A stretch of 64,000 bases of DNA, taken from NCBI GenBank assembly GCA_963719025.1, contig CAVRBK010000047.1:1-64000 (forward strand). Direction: 5' to 3'. A program made the translations under genes and the position numbers. The notes beneath the pieces are model-generated. The model searched no databases, was not told the origin of the DNA, and worked only from the letters and a program-made list of their open reading frames with translations. Source of the stretch: Thiosocius sp963719025. GTDB lineage: Bacteria; Pseudomonadota; Gammaproteobacteria; Chromatiales; Chromatiaceae. Of the stretch, positions 55,844 through 64,000 are shown piece after piece. Numbering within the stretch: the first letter of the stretch is position 1; the number at the start of each line of letters is the position of its first letter.

Positions 55844-56397
55844 GGGATTCGATCGGTTGAATTCACACTCGTGTCGGGACATTCGCCCACACCGCAGTGA
55901 ACAGCAAAAGACCACCCCGGGAATCGAAGCCGGCAACGGTCCTGCTGTGTTGATTCCCGACTATTGCGCCGCACCAAACGAACGTCGGCTTTCAGATGCC
56001 TGGGTGGCGAACCTCCCGATTCAACTTCGCTGCCGCCTGCATAGGTTGAACAGGCGCGTCGGCACGACGATGACCATCGAGGTGATCGGGAAGCAGCACT
56101 TGGCGCGCTCACCTTTGATTCGGATGTCGCGGGGCAACTTGCCGAAACAGTTCAGTGTGCCCGGTAACTGGTGGAGCACAAAGTCAGTCACCACGCGCAT
56201 CACGCCCAGCAGGGTCAGCCAGCGCCGCATCCGGAACAATCTCCTTGCCGCGGTAGAAAACGCCATCCAGATCAAACAGAATCGCCATAAGGTATCCAGC
56301 ATAGAACAGACCCGAAGGCACAGGACCGATTGGTATGGCGTTCATGCCAGGCGGCCTGTGCAGGATACAGCCGCGAACCCATCACGAGGAGAAGAGG
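55844..56397. other. Mostly non-coding stretch with a HAD remnant
   Basis: Apart from the HAD-like remnant listed at 56100-56288, these 550 bases hold nothing I recognise. The right end carries GAGGAGAAGAGG, the ribosome-binding site of the isochorismatase gene. Confidence 0.35.
56100..56288 (-). pseudogene. Remnant of a HAD-superfamily hydrolase (NagD-like N-terminus)
   Basis: From ATG 56288 the minus strand reads MAILFDLDGVFYRGKEIVPDAA, the catalytic DxDG opening of HAD-IIA phosphatases, then loses frame. A later stretch (LNCFGKLPRDIRIKGERA) loosely follows the family again. The remaining three quarters are missing. A decayed fragment. Confidence 0.5.
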
Positions 56398-57073
56398 ATG
56401 AACTGGAAGACCGCGCATCGCTCGTTTTACTACCAGGGGGCGCCCGAACCGGACGACCTCCACCTGCCCCCGGGTGAAACCGCGCTGCTGTGCATCGACG
56501 TACAGAACTATGGCTTGGCCCCGAAGGCCGATCCGGCCGAGCAGGCACGTTGGGAGCCGTTCCGCACACGCATGCGGGACACGGTGATACCACGACTGCG
56601 CAACCTGCAGGACAGCTTCCGGCGCGCCGGTCTCGATGTCATTCATGCGCGCATCGCCTGTCTGCTCGAAGACGGCCGCGACCGCTCTCTGAGCCAGAAG
56701 ATGCCTGGCTGGAACAACCTGCTGATGCCGAAGGGTAGCGAGGAGTCGCAGATCACTGGACGAGGTCGCACCATTGCCCGGCGAGATCGTCGTTACCAAG
56801 ACTACCGACAGCGCCCTGACCGGCACCAATCTGCGCCTCGTACTGAGCAATATGGGCATACGCCACGTCGTGGTCACAGGTATCTATACCGACCAGTGCG
56901 TGTCTTCGACCGTGCGCAGCCTTGCCGACGAAAGTTTCGACGTTGTCGTCGTCGAGGATTGCTGTGCCGCCGGCACCGACGAACTGCACCAGCGTGAACT
57001 GGAGATCATCAACATGATCTACTGCCACGTGCTCAGCAGCAGCGAATTGAAAACCGTTATGGGTCTCGACTGA
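56398..57073 (+). CDS. Isochorismatase-family cysteine hydrolase (one frameshift)
   Basis: Cysteine hydrolase of the isochorismatase/nicotinamidase fold. ALLCIDVQNYGLA carries the catalytic Asp (near residue 34), EIVVTKTTDSALTGTNL the catalytic Lys, and VVTGIYTDQCVSSTVRSL the catalytic Cys. The frame changes near 56,757; deleting one A restores QILDEVAPLPGEIVV. This matches the insertion-type errors elsewhere, so the gene is likely intact at about 224 residues. Substrate unknown. A strong GAGGAGAAGAGG site precedes the ATG at 56398. Confidence 0.87.
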
Positions 57074-57463
57074 GCCCTCCGGGAACAACCGCTGTGCCAG
57101 CCGAACGATTTGGCCGATGTGCTGCATCGATCGGTTGAAGCCACCGTTGGTTACCGGTTTTAGACCGTGAAAGCCCGTCGAATGGCCACTTTTCGGTTTC
57201 ACGGCCGGCAGCAAGCAACACGGACGAAAAATGCGCCGGCGATAGTTTCGGCAAACGTATCGCGTAGCGTCGTAATATGTTCCCGATGACGTTCCGAGGC
57301 GTTACCGGTAGCATCGCATGGAGTCCGCTAGTGGCTGAGCGTTACAGAACTTTTCGCTTGGCCCACTAGCTCGCTAATGGCGGGTGATGGCCGGTTGCAC
57401 GCGTTCAGCTGAACGCCTGGAAGCGGCCGTCGATGCCTTGGCGACACAATAAAGCTCCCGTCA
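57074..57463. other. Intergenic stretch containing the right inverted-repeat copy
   Basis: About 390 bases. Apart from the 37-bp repeat at 57333-57369 and a small GCTCCC/GGGAGC hairpin near 57453-57475, nothing is recognised. Confidence 0.4.
57333..57369. repeat. 37-bp inverted repeat, right copy
   Basis: Reverse complement of the copy at 40706-40742 with two mismatches. Here CTAGTGG just upstream (57328-57334) also pairs with CCACTAG (57363-57369), so this copy can fold on itself. It lies about 95 bases before a truncated integrase gene. Confidence 0.7.
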
Positions 57464-57856
57464 ATGACCAGGGAGCCTCACATTGACACCAATCAATCTC
57501 ACGAACCCGGGAACAAAGGCAAGCTGGTCGGCCAAAAGCCACCGCTCAAGCCCAAGGATATCTGGGCCATTCGAATCCACCTCCAACACGCGCACCAGGT
57601 CCGTGATCTGGCCATGTTCGATCGGACAATCGACAGCAAGCTGCGCGGCTGCGACTCAGTGAACCTGCGGGTTCGGGACCTAATGCATGCCGATCAAATC
57701 CTGCCCCGAACAATGGTCGTGCAGAGAAAGACACAACGGCCGGTGCAGTTCGAGCTGACAGAACCGAACAGATCCGCCGTTGCGGCATGGATCGAAATGG
57801 CGAATTGGAAGATGGAGCACTATCTGTTTCCTACCGTGGATAAACACTCGGTATAA
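57464..57856 (+). pseudogene. Truncated tyrosine-type recombinase/phage integrase
   Basis: 130 residues resembling a small phage-integrase-family protein: GKLVGQKPPLKPKDIWAIRIHLQ, AMFDRTIDSKLRGCDSVNLRVRDL (the first catalytic Arg lies in KLRGCD), QRKTQRPVQFELTE, and EHYLFP. The protein then stops, before the HxxR and Tyr of the active site, so it cannot recombine DNA. Either a deletion or a frame change removed the end. Start position is uncertain. Confidence 0.7.
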
Positions 57857-57875
57857 TCGCTAATGTCGTCACAGC

Positions 57876-58730
57876 TTGTTCGAGGAAATGGTTCCGACAA
57901 ACCCCACATCGCCTGACTGGCCGATCTTGATCATCGCAGGCTGGTTGGCGACGGCCTCTGTTCAGGCGTTCCAGCCATTGTTTGATGTGCACCTGCACTA
58001 CAACGCCGAGGATGCGGCGCGTTATGCGCCGGAGGCCATCATTACTCAGCTGCAAGGCAATGGTATCCTGGCCGCGACCGTGACCAGTCGACCGCCGGAG
58101 CAGGTGCTGCAGCTGCACGCGCGAGCACCCACATTGATCCTGCCGATGCTCGGGGTTTACCGCACCCCGACCGAAAAGGCGACCTGGATGCATGACATTG
58201 GCCTGCCCGAACGCGTCGAGCGGGCGCTTGCTCGGGGTCCCTGGCGGGCTGTCGGCGAGTTGCATCTGTTCGCCGAAGACCGCCGCCGTCCAGTATTCTT
58301 GCGGATCGCCCAAATGGCGACCTCACGGGGTCTGCCGCTGCAGCTACATTGCGATCCGGCGGTAATCGACGCGCTTTTCGAGCAGGTGCCAGGGGCGACA
58401 GTAATCTGGGCGCATGCCGGGGCTTATCCATATCCAGCCTTGCTCCATGACTACCTGCAGCGCTATCCCGGTCTGTACATCGACCTTTCGGTCCGTGACC
58501 AGCGCGTTGCTCCAAACGGGGAGATCGATCCTGAGTGGGAGTTGCTTTTGATGGAATTTTCGGAGCGCTTCATGGTTGGCGTCGACACCTACCAGACGGA
58601 CCGTTGGCGGAGCTTTTCCGAGGTCGTCAGTCAAATCCGAAACTGGCTCGATCAGCTGCCCGACGACGTATCAGACTCGATATCGTACGGTAATGCTGCG
58701 CGCCTGTTCGAGCTGAGCGTCAACGACTGA
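57876..58730 (+). CDS. Amidohydrolase-family (TIM-barrel) metal-dependent hydrolase, exported
   Basis: About 284 residues. An N-terminal hydrophobic segment (WPILIIAGWLATASVQA) looks like a signal peptide. The metal-site residues appear in order: HxH in LFDVHLHYNAED, GELHLFAED, LQLHCDP, VIWAHAGAYPYP, and the final Asp in MVGVDTYQTDRW. This layout fits COG2159-type amidohydrolases. Substrate unknown. The listed first codon is TTG; an ATG 12 bases later (57888) is an equally likely start. Confidence 0.8.
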   Translation: MFEEMVPTNPTSPDWPILIIAGWLATASVQAFQPLFDVHLHYNAEDAARYAPEAIITQLQGNGILAATVTSRPPEQVLQLHARAPTLILPMLGVYRTPTEKATWMHDIGLPERVERALARGPWRAVGELHLFAEDRRRPVFLRIAQMATSRGLPLQLHCDPAVIDALFEQVPGATVIWAHAGAYPYPALLHDYLQRYPGLYIDLSVRDQRVAPNGEIDPEWELLLMEFSERFMVGVDTYQTDRWRSFSEVVSQIRNWLDQLPDDVSDSISYGNAARLFELSVND

Positions 58731-59387
58731 TTTCGGCTGACATTTGATCCGTGTCGTGGAACCGTTTTCGGCTGCTTTATGTTGAGGTTTGTCACCGGGC
58801 ACAAGTCCCGCATTGCAGCCATTCGGCGAACATCCATTGATTCAATGGCGGCTTTCGGAAAAATCAGGGTGCCGCCGGAGTCGGCCATGACCTGACGGTC
58901 ATCCAGTGTTCGGCGAGCGGCAGCTTGTTTGCGCAAAGCAGTCCAAAATTCTTCAAGCCGGTACCTCTGCATTTATGCGCTCGGCCACCACTTCTGGGCT
59001 AACAGGGAGATAGCCGTTTTTCGAAAACAGAGCGGACAGCACAAGTGACACATTGCAACCAGAGAATCTGGACAACCCCTTGAGCCACCGCCCCAGGAAA
59101 AGGTTCGGCCAGAAGTGTTGCCCGGCGTTGTTTTTCTGCGGATCGCGCGGAGTTAGAGAGCTGTAAATAAGAGCCGTCGACGATTCCGCCGGCAGTGTCG
59201 AATGCCAATTTGGCATACGGTCAGATGCGCATACTCTGATCGCAGATACTCCTCGTTCAATCGCAGCAACGAATGCTGCAGACACACTGCGATGTGTGTT
59301 GGTATCTGGAAGAAAAAGCAAAGGGCGCGATGCATGACACATCGGCCCACTAGCAGCGCCAATTTGGCGTCCGCCTGGCGACAGCGA
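58731..59387. other. Gene-poor stretch, about 650 bases
   Basis: The minus strand is open from 59342 to 58953 with some protein-like composition, but it has no recognisable family and no good start, so I do not call it. GGCCCACTAG near 59344-59353 repeats the core of the 37-bp inverted repeats, hinting at an old transposable element here. Confidence 0.35.
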
Positions 59388-60353
59388 TTACTCCATCACG
59401 GTCGTAGCCGATTCGATCAGTTCGTAGGGCACATCGATACCCGATGCCTCAGCCATCTTCAGGTTGATCACCACTTGGCCGTCCTTGTTACGGGTGATCG
59501 GAATATCGGCCGGTGAGGTGCCGCCTAGAATCTTCAGTGCAGAACCGGCGGCCCAAGAACCCTGTTCTTCGGCAACTTTCAGGTACCCAATCAACGCCAA
59601 TGGCATCGGACCTGTCTGCGTCGCGCCGCTCGGGACTTTGGCGTGTTCAAGTGCGAATGTCTCGGCTGCGTTGGCATCGAAGTCGTTTATGCCTACGGTA
59701 TTGCCGATTATGAGGATATCGACCTTGTCTTGCATCGCCTGGTATTTTGCCTTCCAATCGGCAAAGTCCGCGGCATAGGCCGGTTCGACAGTCAGGCCAA
59801 GTTTGCTCTTGTAGTTGTCAACCTCCTTTTGACTGGTCAGGGTGTCGTCGCCGAGAAAGCCGATCCGGTCGCCCTTGGTCATACCACCTAGCAGGTCGAC
59901 CAGTTCCTTTACACCGGAGACCTCGACCATGCCCGTCACGTTTTTGTACGGGTAACCATAGGTGCCGGCGTCCCAGTTCACGCCGCAGAATACGAATGGC
60001 AGGTCGGCATCCTTGTAACTTGGCTTGATCAGGTACTTCGAGGCATTATCGTCAGCTGCGATTACGACATCCGGATTAAACGATTCGATCACGCCCTTCG
60101 CCTTGGCTGCAGCCGCAACCATGAAGTCCTCATCCTTGTTTCGTTTGGTGTCCATACGAATCACTTTGAGATTGACTCCGCTGCCGCTCAGGGTCTTCTG
60201 AACACCCTCGGTAATACCGTCGCTCCACGGGTAACCGGCATGGTAGGAATCGATGAACAACACCTTCTTGCCGTCGAAGTCGCCGGCTATGGCGCTACCG
60301 GTTAGTGCCAGAGCGAGTGCCAGGGATTGAGAAACTTTGGTTGGTTTGAACAT
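59388..60353 (-). CDS. ABC-type substrate-binding protein (PF04392-like)
   Basis: 321 residues with a signal peptide (SQSLALALALTGSAIAG). The two-lobe periplasmic-binding fold is apparent: KVLFIDSYHAGYPWSDGITEGV, NPDVVIAADDNASKYLI, PFVFCGVNWD, KGDRIGFLGDD. It belongs to the ABC sugar/unknown substrate-binding group related to PF04392. No permease or ATPase gene is next to it. Instead it is followed on the same strand region by a chemoreceptor gene (60425-62341, upstream on the minus strand), so it may present ligand to that receptor. Confidence 0.87.
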   Translation of the reverse strand: MFKPTKVSQSLALALALTGSAIAGDFDGKKVLFIDSYHAGYPWSDGITEGVQKTLSGSGVNLKVIRMDTKRNKDEDFMVAAAAKAKGVIESFNPDVVIAADDNASKYLIKPSYKDADLPFVFCGVNWDAGTYGYPYKNVTGMVEVSGVKELVDLLGGMTKGDRIGFLGDDTLTSQKEVDNYKSKLGLTVEPAYAADFADWKAKYQAMQDKVDILIIGNTVGINDFDANAAETFALEHAKVPSGATQTGPMPLALIGYLKVAEEQGSWAAGSALKILGGTSPADIPITRNKDGQVVINLKMAEASGIDVPYELIESATTVME

Positions 60354-60424
60354 GCGTTTGCTCCTATGGGGCAGTCGTTCCTCCGCCGGTGGAACGCGCT
60401 ACCGGCCGATCGATGATTTGGTGA

Positions 60425-62341
60425 TCAGACACGGAACTGTGCGACCACGTCTTTGAGCTCGACGCTCGATTTTCTGAGGCCCTCGCTGGATTGCGAGGTC
60501 TTGGTTGAGATTGCAGCAGTCTTGTCCGTCTCGACGTGGATCGTGCTTACGCTACGTGAGATCTCCTCAGCCACTACAGACTGCTCCTGCGCCGCAGTGG
60601 CGATCTGGTGATTCATATTGGTGATGTGCTGTACAGCCTGAGTGATGGATTCCAGAGCATCACCAGCCTCCCGCGCCTGCTTGACCGTACCCTGGGTCTG
60701 GCTGTGGCTGCTGTGGATGCTCTGCGATGCCTGCTCCGCTTTGCCCTGCAGCGCCTGGATCATCTGTTCGATCTCTTGAGTCGACGTCTGAGTGCGCAGC
60801 GCTAGCGTTCGCACTTCGTCAGCGACAACCGCGAATCCGCGTCCCATCTCACCGGCACGTGCCGCCTCGATCGCCGCGTTCAGCGCCAGCAGGTTGGTCT
60901 GCTCTGCGACACCCTTGATAACATCGAGCACGGCACCGATGTTTTGACTCTGCATACGCAGCGCCTCGATGACCTGTGAGGAGTTGTCGACCTCGGCTGC
61001 GAGACCGTCGATCGCCTTGATAGTCATATCAACCACGTTGCGTCCGTTTTCCGCCTCGCTATCCACCTTCTGTGCGAACGTCGCCGCTTCGCTGGCATTG
61101 GAAGCCATCGATTGAGCGGTACTCGACATCTCTGTCACCGAGTTGGCGATCGACTCGATCTCTCTTCGCTGCTGGTCGAGACTGCTGTTCGTCTGTTGCG
61201 ATGTCTCAGCCATTTCTACGGACGCGAGGGCAACCTGGTCGGTCGAGACCTTGACGCGCCGTACGACAGACTGGATCTTCTCGACAAAAAGGTTGAAGTA
61301 ACGTGCGAAATCGCCAATCTCATCGTCGTTCTTGATACTCAGGCGTTTTGTCAGGTCACCCTCGCCATGAGACAGGTCCTGCAGGCTACCAACAGCCTCA
61401 AATATCGGTATCAGCAGCGCACGCACAAGCAGAAAAATACCGCCGCCGATTACCAGCGCGGCAACCAACAAGACCAGTCCGGCATAGACGCGGGCCTCGT
61501 TCGCGGCCGAAAATATCTCTTTCTCGTGGGCACTGACCAAGGCGGTCCAGGCCAGACCTTCGACCTGACGGTAGGCGCCCAGGAGTTGAAAGCCATCTTC
61601 TACATAGGCGGTCTGACCGCCCTCTGCCGAGACAGGGTCGCCAAAGATGACAGCGTTGCCGTAGCTGGCCTCCTTTGGGCGTTCAGTCTCGGAACTGAGT
61701 ATGACCGTACCGTCTTGGCGTATAACTTCTCCCTTGCCGGTCTCGCCAGATCTCAGAGGTTTGACGAAATCACTCCCGAAAGCACCAAGGTCGACGGTTG
61801 CGGACAATACGCCAACGACCTTGCCTTTGAGGGTGATCGGGCTGTAGAACACGGAGACCGGTTTGCCGGAGCCTTGGTCAACGATCGCGTGTGCCGCACC
61901 GGCAGTGCCGGACTTCGCCGCAGCGTATGGCGCATGCGATGCCAGCCATTCAGCGCTGTTGGCCGCCTGCTCGTCTGACGCCGCGACCACTTTATCGCCG
62001 AAGTTGCTGACCGAAAGTGCCAGGTACATCGGGTAATCGTGCTTAATCTGGGCCAGGCGCTTGCTTGCTGCCTTACGTGCGGTCTTGCCTAGGAAACCGT
62101 CTTCCAACGCATTCACGTAGACGTTGGTCGCTGCCCAACTGGCAACCTCGAGAGTGCGACTCTGGATCCACAGTTTGGCATTACGGGCCAGCGAATCGGC
62201 GGCCTGGTTCAACTGTTTCTGCGCGGCACCTTCAATAGCCTGACGAGACTGGCTATAGACAAAGTATGTTGACGCGCCGAGGCTGACAATGGCCAATGCA
62301 ACGGCTGGCACTGTCAACTTTGTAACTAAACCAAGCCGCAT
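60425..62341 (-). CDS. Methyl-accepting chemotaxis protein with a Cache-type periplasmic domain
   Basis: 638 residues from ATG 62341, preceded by GGGAG. Transmembrane helix 1 is near residues 9-31 (VPAVALAIVSLGASTYFV). A double-Cache-like periplasmic domain follows (VALSVSNFGDKVVAA-like strands, FYSPITLKGKVVGVLSATVDLGAFG). Transmembrane helix 2 is near residues 285-310 (YAGLVLLVAALVIGGGIFLLV). HAMP and the signalling hairpin come next, with the tip LLALNAAIEAARAGEMGRGF. It shares the strand with, and lies upstream of, the substrate-binding protein; the pair is likely co-transcribed (71 bases apart). Confidence 0.92.
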   Translation of the reverse strand: MRLGLVTKLTVPAVALAIVSLGASTYFVYSQSRQAIEGAAQKQLNQAADSLARNAKLWIQSRTLEVASWAATNVYVNALEDGFLGKTARKAASKRLAQIKHDYPMYLALSVSNFGDKVVAASDEQAANSAEWLASHAPYAAAKSGTAGAAHAIVDQGSGKPVSVFYSPITLKGKVVGVLSATVDLGAFGSDFVKPLRSGETGKGEVIRQDGTVILSSETERPKEASYGNAVIFGDPVSAEGGQTAYVEDGFQLLGAYRQVEGLAWTALVSAHEKEIFSAANEARVYAGLVLLVAALVIGGGIFLLVRALLIPIFEAVGSLQDLSHGEGDLTKRLSIKNDDEIGDFARYFNLFVEKIQSVVRRVKVSTDQVALASVEMAETSQQTNSSLDQQRREIESIANSVTEMSSTAQSMASNASEAATFAQKVDSEAENGRNVVDMTIKAIDGLAAEVDNSSQVIEALRMQSQNIGAVLDVIKGVAEQTNLLALNAAIEAARAGEMGRGFAVVADEVRTLALRTQTSTQEIEQMIQALQGKAEQASQSIHSSHSQTQGTVKQAREAGDALESITQAVQHITNMNHQIATAAQEQSVVAEEISRSVSTIHVETDKTAAISTKTSQSSEGLRKSSVELKDVVAQFRV

Positions 62342-62897
62342 TGTTTTACTCCCTGATATCCAATGCAGTGCTACGCGCATTCGATAGAACAGTGTCCGCT
62401 GAAAGCAGCGAAGAACCACCTTGTAAGCAGTAGCATCGACTCAGGGGGCAGAACCTTTAACCCAAGAGTTATGGAAAAAACCCTAGCGAGATAATTTCAT
62501 GATTTTTGTCGTTCACTTACCCCAGGAAATCGAGCAAAATGCAGAAACGCAAAAACGGCTTCGGTCTTCGAGCAGATCACTGCCGCTATACTCGAAGCTG
62601 ACCTGCCTCAAACCTGGCTTGCAGCCGAATTCACGCAACACCCTTGCCAGAAAAAACTTCCGCTCTTGTTAAGGGTCCATCAGATGCCTGCCCAATGAAC
62701 CCTCAACAATTGCAGTCGCTTGCGGATCGAATCTCCACCGGCCGCTTCGGCCGTGTGTCTTTTGCGGAAAGTTGGAGACGCTTCCCGAAGGCCGTGCCCG
62801 TCAGCCAGGGGGTTGTCATGTGCTGGATCACACCCTCGCTACGACAGCTGTGCATGCCTAACCACAACCTTTGCGATTGTTCGTTTGCGCCGGGGTA
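62342..62897. other. Intergenic region, about 550 bases
   Basis: Upstream of the chemoreceptor operon and downstream of the DUF2779 gene. It has a small GGCCG/CGGCC hairpin near 62740-62755 but no recognised gene. Confidence 0.4.
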
Positions 62898-64000
62898 TCA
62901 GGCGAACGGATCCGGCTGGGAGAGGAAATGGACCAGTTCCACCATGGCCAGGGTATCGAGCGCGCAGTAGCGCAGCAGCGCCGACCGAAGCGCTTCGCGC
63001 CTCGCTGCCGGGGTAGTCGCGGCGATAGCCTCCTCGAAGGCGACCTGGGCGGCGGTGCCGTCCTTCACGTCGCCGAGGCTGTCGTAGGAAAGCTGCGGTG
63101 CCACGGTCGGTAGCACGGCCTTGATCGAAAACGAGCCGCGCATTTCAGGGTGGTAGTAGTGCGCCCTGATCAACGGCAGGAGGTCGACGATGCGGTTGGC
63201 TGCGGCCCTCAGGGCAGGCTCAAGATCGGGGAATCGCCGCGCCAGGCCATTGATCACCTGGCGCTCGAAGGGGCTGTAGGTGAGGACGGGGCCTGCCGTG
63301 CCGAGGGCGTCGACCAGTTCTTCCGCACAGCGACGCATCGGTGCGGTACCCGAGATGTCGAGGAAGGCGACTTCGCGCTGGTCGGTCGCCGATGCCTCCA
63401 CCTGGCAGGACCATTGAAACGGCAGCTGTTCGTACGGTCGGGTGTCTTCCCAGATGGGCACCACGAACTGGATGCTCTCGAAGTCGAGGTAGTAGCGCGG
63501 GTAGGGGAGTTGTTGCAGAACGACGGACAATTCGGCTGCAACGTAGGGCGTACCGGTGACCGTGGCCAGGCGTACCCGCTCGTGCAGCGGTCGGGTCAGG
63601 CGGCCCTCGGGGATGTCGCGGATATCCTCGACGCCCTCGGCGAGTAGCTGATCCACGATCCGTCCCCGGTTGGGCAGCCGGGTCACCGGGTATTCCGCTG
63701 GGGGCGGACTGCAATGAGGAAGGAACGGGCAGGCGAACGGGTCCGTGCACTGTGGGCCGACAGCAATGCTGGGCTCCGCGCCTGCCAGTGCGTCGATTCC
63801 TCCGGCGACCCAGTCGGGCACCGCCGGCACGAGAGCCTCGATCTTTTCCGTGACATCGACATGTTTCAGCAGCCCGCGATACTCGCCGTTGCCCCGATAG
63901 ACGAAACCGGTATCCACATGGGCGAGGATGGTCTCAGAGACCGGGTACCCGGCCGCGCGGATCACCCAGGTCTGAACGGCACAGTCATCGAGGTGGGAAG
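62898..64000 (-). CDS. DUF2779-family protein (5' partial, runs off the window)
   Basis: The visible part is about 365 residues and the frame stays open to the window edge; the residues before the internal GTG at 63965 (DDCAVQTWV) fit the family, so the N-terminus lies beyond 64000. Landmarks: CDPFACPFLPHC-like Cys cluster (DPFACPFLPHC), YYLDFESIQFVVPIWEDTRPYEQLPFQWS (quoted as YYLDFES and LPFQWS), LTYSPFERQVINGL, and LLRYCALDTLAMVELVHFL. The DFE and late Asp residues resemble a DEDD-type exonuclease fold, and the Cys cluster suggests an iron-sulfur-bearing PD-(D/E)XK region upstream. Probably a nuclease; substrate unknown. Confidence 0.85.
   Translation of the reverse strand, partial: SHLDDCAVQTWVIRAAGYPVSETILAHVDTGFVYRGNGEYRGLLKHVDVTEKIEALVPAVPDWVAGGIDALAGAEPSIAVGPQCTDPFACPFLPHCSPPPAEYPVTRLPNRGRIVDQLLAEGVEDIRDIPEGRLTRPLHERVRLATVTGTPYVAAELSVVLQQLPYPRYYLDFESIQFVVPIWEDTRPYEQLPFQWSCQVEASATDQREVAFLDISGTAPMRRCAEELVDALGTAGPVLTYSPFERQVINGLARRFPDLEPALRAAANRIVDLLPLIRAHYYHPEMRGSFSIKAVLPTVAPQLSYDSLGDVKDGTAAQVAFEEAIAATTPAARREALRSALLRYCALDTLAMVELVHFLSQPDPFA

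Noticed and set aside
58953..59342. 130-codon minus-strand frame as a gene
   Set aside because: No recognisable domain or good start; composition could be a decayed mobile element.
1..64000. tRNA or rRNA genes, riboswitches, replication origins
   Set aside because: Scanning for TPsiC-type GGTTCGAATC boxes, rRNA landmarks, conserved riboswitch cores and DnaA-box clusters gave nothing convincing; a computed covariance search would be needed to exclude divergent cases.

Overview
The window is about 64 kb of moderately GC-rich bacterial DNA. Two chemotaxis transducers, a periplasmic/outer-membrane protein complement (LolA-like protein, outer-membrane beta-barrels, Spy-like protein, DUF192 protein), RND/MMPL transporters and a class III cyclase point to a Gram-negative proteobacterium. 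A free-living gammaproteobacterium of the Chromatiales type is my best guess, with low confidence. I see no rRNA, tRNA or CRISPR array.

Layout. 1-5.3 kb is mobile: the 3' part of a group II intron with its maturase, a complete IS21-type element (istA carries a frameshift) inserted in a transposase/integrase gene, then a parDE toxin-antitoxin pair. 5.6-9.1 kb has a GNAT acetyltransferase, a membrane-anchored endonuclease/exonuclease/phosphatase-family protein and a RIO-type kinase. 9.3-33.4 kb is dominated by cyclic-nucleotide signalling: a stand-alone cNMP-binding protein; an RND/MMPL transporter with two N-terminal cNMP-binding domains in an operon with a LolA-like protein and an outer-membrane barrel; a decayed cNMP-domain gene; a CHASE2 class III cyclase; and a second RND/MMPL transporter with a C-terminal cNMP-binding domain. 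Between these lie cell-surface genes: a protein with a PEP-CTERM-like tail, a type I phosphodiesterase-TPR-sulfotransferase, a FecR-TPR-barrel protein, and two adjacent secreted proteins sharing an unusual C-terminal tail.

33.6-37.7 kb holds an HD-domain protein, a Spy-like protein, a dienelactone hydrolase, a glutaminase-STAS-cNMP remnant and a DUF192 protein. 38-46.3 kb looks like a defence-type island: a TIR-transmembrane-propeller protein, a PLD/DEAD-helicase/DUF3427 protein, an IS3 orfA remnant and a NERD-UvrD helicase. 46.4-51.3 kb has a GH13 glycosidase, a PfkB sugar kinase, and an overlapping phosphatase/ADP-ribosylglycohydrolase pair. 51.6-64 kb has a guanylate-kinase-like protein, a haem-binding-type secreted protein next to a chemoreceptor, a broken isochorismatase, a truncated integrase, an amidohydrolase, an orphan substrate-binding protein next to a second chemoreceptor, and a DUF2779 protein running off the right edge.

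Frameshifts. Seven or more long genes are broken (8.2-9.1, 17.5-24.9, 30.6-32.2 and 56.4-57.1 kb, plus istA). Wherever I could align the broken frames to a family pattern by eye, removing one or two bases almost always restored it. That favours insertion-type sequencing or assembly errors over true gene decay, so these genes are annotated as single loci with the breaks noted. Genuine remnants (missing domains, in-frame stops) are listed as pseudogenes.

Working model (inference): the CHASE2 cyclase makes a cyclic nucleotide that is read by the cNMP domains on the two transporters and on the stand-alone protein, tying envelope lipid or hydrophobic-substrate export to an external signal.
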